Source of the DNA: Cercis canadensis
Lineage: Eukaryota > Streptophyta > Magnoliopsida > Fabales > Fabaceae
Length of the DNA: 64,000 nt
Direction: 5' to 3'
Assembly: GCA_003255065.1 (NCBI GenBank)
Contig: QAOA01004109.1
Coordinates: 21,178 to 85,177, forward strand
In this document: in pieces, positions 57,661-64,000 of the stretch
Layout: each line of letters starts with the position of its first letter
Numbering within the stretch: position 1 is the stretch's first letter
Made by a program: the position numbers and the translations under genes
Notes under the pieces: model-generated
Seen by the model: the letters and a program-made list of their open reading frames with translations, nothing else
Told to the model about the DNA's origin: nothing
Database searches by the model: none

Positions 57661-59462
57661 AGGAAATTGGTTCCAACAAAACGACGTCATTTTATTTATT
57701 GATCCTTCATAATTTTTTCAGCTGATCAAAAAGTTTCGTTTGGTTAACCCCACTTAAATTGGGGCAGCCTTACAAATATTAAAAATCTATAACCAATTTT
57801 ATAATTATCAACAAGTTTCTCTTTAATTACATGCAGCTGATCAACAACCCATTAACAAAATAATATTTCTTGCCAAAACTGAAAAACTCATAAATGTCTC
57901 TATCAAGAGGTGTAGCATAGCACCCCCAACTTTATAAATAGGAGCCTTAATCCCTTACATTTATGACACCACTTTTCTCTCACAAGAGTACTATTACTCT
58001 ACCAATATTATTGCAAGAGTATTGTTACTATGCTCTTTCTTCTTTAGAAAATAGCACACGGCGAATTTGCCATGAAGCTCCCCTCCTCCCACACCAAGCT
58101 CCTAATGAGAGTCCCACTGTTGGTTTCATGCCATTATCGCTAGGCCCCCACAAACAAATTTCATGTAAGATCTTAATTTGCCAATTTAGGCTTTTTTCTT
58201 TTTAGTTACTCACCAGTGTTCAGTTTCGTCCGACTAATCTGATTTTGAGCCAATTTAGACTTTTAAATTAGTCCAAAATGAAACTTGAAGATGGCCCAAA
58301 GTCTATTCACTAGAAGACTATTATATTGTAGACTTCAGAGTCTTAAGTCCTCTCCAATTCTTGTGTCATTAGACAAGTCCACATTGGTGTTATTTTAATC
58401 CTAAATTTTTTCCTCATTCGAAATGGCATGCTCTTAATAATATTGGTATCTTAATTACAAAATAAAACGTATAGCACAAAGTGATCAAAGTTTCCATTCA
58501 TTACACGATAACGAAACAATATTGTACCAAAATAATCACTAAGCTACTTGCAAGAAGGAATGAGTACATATCAAAGACTTGAACAATTCAAAAAATCCAT
58601 AAACTATATGTCGTAAACAACTTTTTGGTATCTCACAATCTTCTTCCTTTAGGAGTGATTAAATACATGAAGATATAAATTTGTAAATTATATGGATTAA
58701 ATAAAAATGCTTATAATTATATATATAAATAAAATGAAAAATTATCTATAATTTAAAAGAACTTAATTTATTCTAATTTTCTTTTGTTTACTCAATTATA
58801 ATTTTTTATTTGATTAATAACATGACAATATTGGCAGGATTGCTGATCACTAGTGTTCCAGTCTCGTGTAATGCACATGGATGGATCTTAAATGAAGAGT
58901 GAGAAAAAAAATAAAAAAAAATAAAAGAGAGAATAGCTACACATGAAAAGATAGAATAAATAAATAAAAAAATAAAACAGCAAGTAACATTATTTTTAAT
59001 AAACACAATCTCAAAAAAAATACTCTTAATTAATTGTATATAAAAATTTATCAACAAGAATTTTAATATAATTTTTAAGACATCTCATATTACTTCTTTT
59101 GAAAAATAAGTAAATTAAAAAAACAAATAATCTAGTCGTGCCCTTCATTTTGAAACATGACAACGATCTTTGGTGTGAAAATCCCATCATACTAGTCAAT
59201 ATTACTTCACTTGAAACCGGTGGTAGGACCCTTGCCGTCTCAGTTGTCAAAATCTAGCTGACGACAACAGCAATTGACGCGGGAAGCAGAAACCTACTTG
59301 TTTGTACTCTTTAACTCTCACTCTCTCTCTGTGACTCTCTCAACGTGCCGGCCTCAAACTTTCTGGGACATCTCCCATTCACTCACTCACTCACCAATTT
59401 GGTCTTTTCTTTGTTCCTTTACTTGAAATTTCTCTGCTTTTCGCGAATCACACACGCACATC
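57661..59462. other. Intergenic stretch before the kinesin gene
   Basis: AT-rich with no recognised gene or complete transposon. The segment 59290-59462, with CTCTCACTCTCTCTCT and ACTCACTCACTCAC tracts, looks like the pyrimidine-rich leader typical of plant 5' UTRs and probably belongs to the kinesin gene. Confidence 0.4.
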
Positions 59463-59480
59463 ATGTTTGAGCAACGATAG
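59463..59480 (+). promoter_or_regulatory. Five-codon upstream ORF in the kinesin leader
   Basis: ATGTTTGAGCAACGATAG encodes MFEQR and stops six bases before the main ATG at 59487. If the leader is transcribed through this point, such a close uORF could lower or tune initiation at the main start. Confidence 0.5.
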
Positions 59481-59486
59481 CTGAAA

Positions 59487-62400
59487 ATGGCAATGAGTTC
59501 TGCTTTCAGATCGTCGAGAACGCCCAACAGGCCTGATAGACAAGTTCTCACTCTTGCTCATGGATATTCTTCTTCTTCTTCTTCTTCAAATTCGAGCAGT
59601 GTCGTTGGGCAAATCCAACAGTCTGTTCGACAGAATCAAAAGGTTCCTGCTTCCAGGAGGATTGTTACTCCAAATGCTCGTACCCTTTCTGTTGATGATG
59701 ATAAAGGTGCTTCTTTTTTTTCCTTTTCTGCTTGCTATTTTGTTAACTGAATGATAGTGCTCGAAACCCACCAAAATGGGAAATTTGTTTTATATCTCTT
59801 TCTGGGTCTTGTGGATGTGAAGAGATTGAATCTGAAATGTTTAACGAGTAATTGTTTACTATATATATGTTTTAAGCCACCAAAATGAGGAATTTGCTTT
59901 ACACCTCTTTGGGGGTCTTGTGGGTGTGAAGGGATTGTATCTGAAATGTTTAACGAGTAAATGCTTACATATGTCTTTTAAGCCACCAAAATGGGGAATT
60001 TGCTTTCTCTTTCTGGGTCTTGTGGAAGTGAAGGAATTGTATCTGAAATGTTTAACGAGTAAATGTTTACTATATATGTCTTTTAAGCCACCAAAATGGG
60101 GAATTTGCTTTAAGCCTCTTTCTGGGTCTTGTGGGTGTGAAGGGATTGATTCTGAAATGTTTAACGAGTAATTTGCTTTACACCTCTTTCTGGCTCTTGT
60201 TGGTGTGAGGGGATTATATCTGAAATGTTTAACAAGTAAATGTTTACTGTATATGCCTGTTAAGCCCCCAAAATGGGGAATTTGCTTTACACCTCTTTCT
60301 GGGTCTTGTGAGTGTGAAGGGATTGAATTTGAAAATTTTGATGAGTATACATATAGTATCTATTAAACGTTGGAACATCTTCTTTTCAATACATCTTGTT
60401 ATGTTTTCTGTCCCTTTTTTCTGCGTCCCTTTGAAAGATGTGATTGATATAATAATTTTTGTAAGTAACATACTGCTGGATTGGGCGGAGACAATTAGAA
60501 TGCGCTTGGGGCAATGATTTAGATTTCTTGAATAGAGCCCCAAATTGCGGATGGGACAATATCTATTCATGTGGAATGCAGATTGTTTTTAATGTGATCT
60601 TAGTTGAATATAAATTTGACCTGTTTAGCATAATCCGGTTCCGGTTATAAGTGCAGAAGGTTTCCTCAATTATAATTAAGTTTTGCAACAGTCATGGCAA
60701 AGCCCCAAATCGAATAGAGACAATTAAGAACTATGAAGCTCCTACTCAGTGTCCCTTTCATGGATTTATTTTCTACTTTTGTTTCCAGAAACCGAGATGT
60801 GAATTACTTACACAAATCTTCATTTAATACTGAATTGGGGAAAAAATTATTAGTTGTGAAGACGTGGGACATTAGGGAAAGATCAGGCTGGTGGTAGCCA
60901 TTGAATTCTTTCACTTGTCTCTTTAGATCTGAGATATTAATCAGAGAAGAGATGTTCTGTTTTTCTGTAAAAGCTAATGAAATCACCTTATACATAAAAG
61001 ATATAAATGAAAAGTGATAAAGAGAGTAGACAGAAATGCTAAGAAGATATGGTGACATGATTTTTTCTCAATTTTACTTGGTGGCTCAGATCTCTAGCTG
61101 TCGTTAATCTCTGTATAGCATTAGTGGTACTGGTAGTTTATTTGGATTTAATAAATTACATTTTGTCTTCTACCGAAAAAATAAATTGCATTTTCAAATG
61201 TTTGATTCATCACTGTCAAGTGGCAAGCAATAAATGGAGTGAACTGTGCTAATTGTAGAGAAGTGTGGGTTTGTCTCTTAGTGTTTTTGCTCTTTTGGAC
61301 AGAAGAAAAATTTATAAGAAAGGAAACAAAGAGAAATACAAAGGAAGAGGACAAGATATCCTCTTCAAGAGAACAAAAGGGAATCAAAACCACTGTACAA
61401 CAGCTTAGAACTTTGCCTTCCTTACCTTAAACCGTTGTAATTACTTTGCAGATTTCTTTTTGGGCTTACTTTAAAACTTTGGTAAGAAGAAAAAAGGCAA
61501 AGTTTTCTGGATAGTGATATGTTCTTTATTATTTGGTTCATCAAGAATGAGAGAAATGCTAGAAATAAGATTGTTCATTTTGCTGGTTTGTGTTGCTCAG
61601 CTGATGGTTGTTTTAGGGGTTATTTCTTATGGATAATGAAAGGGTTGGTAAGCCAATTCTTTTATCTTTTCTTCGTGTTTTTCTTTTGTTCTTAGACGAT
61701 ATGTTATACTCTGCTCTGTAATTTTTCTTTTTACTTAGTAATATTTTTCTATTCTTGTAAAAAAAAGAAAAAAGATATGCACAATGATATGTCTAATTAA
61801 ATCATGTTGCCATGTTGATTTTTGAACTTTTGGAGGGCAATATACATTTTGGTTCCAATTTTGTGATTATATCTTTTATTAAGTTCCTCATTTAGTATGA
61901 TATGTCAGGCAGTTGACCTCATCTAGAAATTATCTTTTGAAAGCTATACATTTCTTTAATAAATTATTCATAAGATATCCTGTGATTGCTTGTTATGTTA
62001 TCATGAACAACTAAGAGAAAGTAGTATCATTAACTAAAGATCAACTTATGTACTTGACATATCTTTTCACATTTGGATAATTGATTGGAGTAATCTTTTC
62101 ACATGGTGACTAAATTTTTGGCTAATGTAAGTGTTTTGATGCTTTTTATATATTATCTTCTTTGTTCCCCTTAGTAAAAGGGAGGGCCAGTTATCAAGGT
62201 GGAGCTATGATAAGTGATTATAGTTTAATTGCAGCATGTGTTATGCAGTCCTTCAGTTTGATCTTTTTTGCAGATTCTCAAAGGGTCAGAGTTGCTGTGC
62301 GACTGCGACCAAGAAATGCTGATGAAATCCTTTCAGATGCTGACTTTGCTGACTATATTGAATTGCAGTCAGAGGTAATATATATGGGCCAGAAACACAT

Positions 62401-63407
62401 AATGATGATAGCTCTCATCTTGTAGAGTTATAGATTACCTTACTTGATATGTTCCTCTATGTTCTACTTCTTATAGAGTTAATTTGTAGTGCTTTGTACT
62501 CTAAGGACAATATTTAATTTTTATCCTATTATGAAATATAATACCCTAGGTGTCTGTGTGTGAATCAGTACCACACAACACCAAATTTCCTCACTTTCTC
62601 CCTTCTTTCTCTCTCTATTCTTGCTACTCTTCCACTGTAATATTTCATTCCTTTCAACTCTTCTCTATTTGTGTTGGGCAAATAGACCCACTTCTGTTAC
62701 TCTCTATATCTCATACACAATAGTTTTTAAACAAACAGCATTCACCAATAAATTTATATGATTGAATTTGGTCCATGCAGCTGAAGCGGTTGAAGTTAAG
62801 GAAAAACAACTGGAGTTTTGAATCATACAGGTTTGATGAAGTGTTTACTGAAACTGCCTCTCAAAGGAGAGTTTATGAAGTTGTTGCAAAACCTGTGGTT
62901 GAGGTATGTGACCTAGGTGCCACACCATGAAGAATAATTTGGTTCATTGAGTCTTTTGATTTCATTGAAAGTTATAACATATATTAGACAATGGATAACT
63001 TTGATTTGGATGCTACTTGAAATCACATATTTGGAATGCTACACAGATGTGCTTTTCTGTAAACGGGCTGATAATCACCTCCTGTACAGACTGCATAGTT
63101 ATTTTGAGTTTGGATTCGTAAATCCTCCTCCATTCCCATTATTATAAGAAATAAAAAAAGTAGACTTTATATAGGTGTGTATGATTTGTTTAACTAAATC
63201 TGAAATATTGATATGTTATTGCAGAGTGTATTGAGTGGATATAATGGGACAATTATGGCTTATGGTCAAACTGGTACTGGCAAAACTTACACTGTTGGAA
63301 GATTGGGTAAGGATGATGCATCAGAACGTGGTATTATGGTCAGAGCTGTCGAAGACATACTTGCCAATATATCTACTTCAGATAGTGTTGAAGTTTCCTA
63401 TTTTCAG
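59487..63407 (+). CDS. Armadillo-repeat-type kinesin (ARK group), 5' part
   Basis: This is a microtubule motor; Arabidopsis ARK proteins act in root-hair and microtubule/actin organisation. Four exons can be placed: 59487-59706, 62274-62374, 62781-62903 and 63225-63407, all with GT/AG borders. Together they give the first 209 residues. Residues 1-73 are a Ser-rich basic head. VRVAVRLRPRN starts the motor domain at about 77, LKRLKLRKNNWSFESYRFDEV follows, and SGYNGTIMAYGQTGTGKTYT contains the P-loop GQTGTGKT (162-169). RGIMVRAVEDIL and the truncated VSYFQ match ARK1-3. The remaining motor domain, coiled coil and armadillo repeats lie beyond the window. No damage is seen. Intron 1 holds a minisatellite. 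The TAA/TGA-ended read-throughs past each exon are not real. Confidence 0.92.
59767..60345 (+). repeat. Minisatellite of about 105 bp, five to six copies, in kinesin intron 1
   Basis: The unit, marked by CCACCAAAATGGGGAATTTG and TCTGAAATGTTTAACGAGTA, recurs at about 59767, 59878, 59983 and 60089, with a shortened copy at about 60172 and a last one at about 60265. Copies differ by point changes and small indels. The open frames across it (59920-60171, for example) just reflect the repeat. Confidence 0.85.
60346..62273 (+). other. Rest of kinesin intron 1
   Basis: AT-rich intron sequence without a recognised gene or transposon. Short frames at 60308-60517, 61239-61430 and 62162-62425 are not supported, except that the last overlaps true exon 2. 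Confidence 0.5.
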
Positions 63408-64000
63408 GTATTACACATGGCCAGAAACCTTGGCGCTCTAGTTGATTGAGTAGCAGCTTGGGGGGCTTGGGTTGAGTAATTGTGATGATTAGCGTGTGAA
63501 AATAAAGTGCTTTATCATCTGCTTTTTTGAGTTATGACAAATGTTAAAACTACTTTATATCATTTTTTGAAATGGTTAATGGATTTGTATTAAGCTGAAT
63601 TACGGTCACTAAAATTTTGGGATTTAAGAATTGTTACAATTATGGAGCATATTTGTGGAATTTTGGAAAGCTGGAAACATATAGAAGACTTGCATAATTT
63701 CAGCATTGATTACTTGATTATGTACAAACTACAAGGTTATATGCTTATATTGTATTTCATTGAAAAAATGCTTATATTGTAAGTTATGATATGGTTTGAA
63801 TATTGGTTGTTATTGCAACAAAAGTCTGTTGAGTCTGTCCCCTATTCATAGAAATAGAATAATCCTAGATGATTGGAGTGTGACGAGATCCAAAATTAAG
63901 TTTCATTAAAGAGCACCCTTGAAGCTAAAGGCTGGATTTCCTGAATCCACTCCATGTCCTATCATGATTGATGGTTTTAAATTTTCTGTTTGGGACCCAG
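63408..64000 (+). other. Kinesin intron 4, running off the window
   Basis: The next expected exon (starting with an LYMETVQDLL-like sequence in relatives) is not seen before the window ends, so this stretch is intron as far as it goes. Confidence 0.55.

Noticed and set aside
1-64000. CRISPR arrays, bacterial operons, rRNA genes
   Set aside because: None is present. The tandem repeats have no regular short repeat-spacer structure, and the genome is clearly eukaryotic.

Overview
The window reads as nuclear DNA of an AT-rich eudicot. It has GT-AG introns, families restricted to land plants (class V chitinase with a plant-type C-terminus, a PAT19-22-type S-acyltransferase, an armadillo-repeat-type kinesin, GH35 beta-galactosidase), and intergenic space full of plant LTR elements, MITEs and tandem repeats. 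I cannot name the species. Eight single N characters look like collapsed contig joins. Five of them have near-identical direct repeats on both sides, so this is probably a draft assembly with unmerged, partly allelic overlaps.

Layout. 0.4-2.1 kb, minus: a two-exon class V (GH18) chitinase whose intron holds a fold-back MITE. 2.4-8.5 kb: tandem repeats, an LTR-element gag relic and a LINE relic. 8.9-11.2 kb, plus: a full-length but decayed and intronless beta-galactosidase copy. 11.5-17.6 kb: two copies of a dispersed repeat on either side of an intact gene for an EAR-motif nuclear-type protein (14.2-15.0 kb). 17.7-18.6 kb: a decayed HSP20-like gene with a promoter carrying two G-boxes. 18.9-23.4 kb: a Ty1/copia fossil and a Caulimoviridae-like fossil.

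24.1-38.7 kb, minus: a complete nine-exon DHHC protein S-acyltransferase (734 residues by my splicing). Its large second intron contains an opposite-strand copia fossil and another repeat element. 38.7-51.4 kb: mostly transposon-derived DNA. This includes a MULE-type element whose empty site can be read in a paralogous repeat 1.3 kb away, a TIR element with a TTA target duplication, two neighbouring solo LTRs each with a perfect 5-bp target duplication, and fold-back MITEs with 9-bp target duplications. One short LEA-like exon lies near 43.5 kb.

51.4-56.6 kb: a small tandem cluster of an uncharacterised gene family. It has one 276-residue member, one shortened 112-residue member and an orphan copy of the promoter. 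Both proteins begin with an N-myristoylation-type sequence. This is the best candidate in the window for something not yet described. 56.8-57.2 kb, minus: a 3' fragment of an eIF6 gene, cut off where a hAT-like terminus begins. 59.5 kb to the end, plus: the first four exons of an ARK-type kinesin that runs out of the window.

The intact genes are unrelated in function (defence or cell wall, protein lipidation, cytoskeleton, a presumed transcriptional regulator). Nothing suggests an operon-like or pathway cluster. The main organising force visible is local tandem duplication plus insertion of many small transposons.
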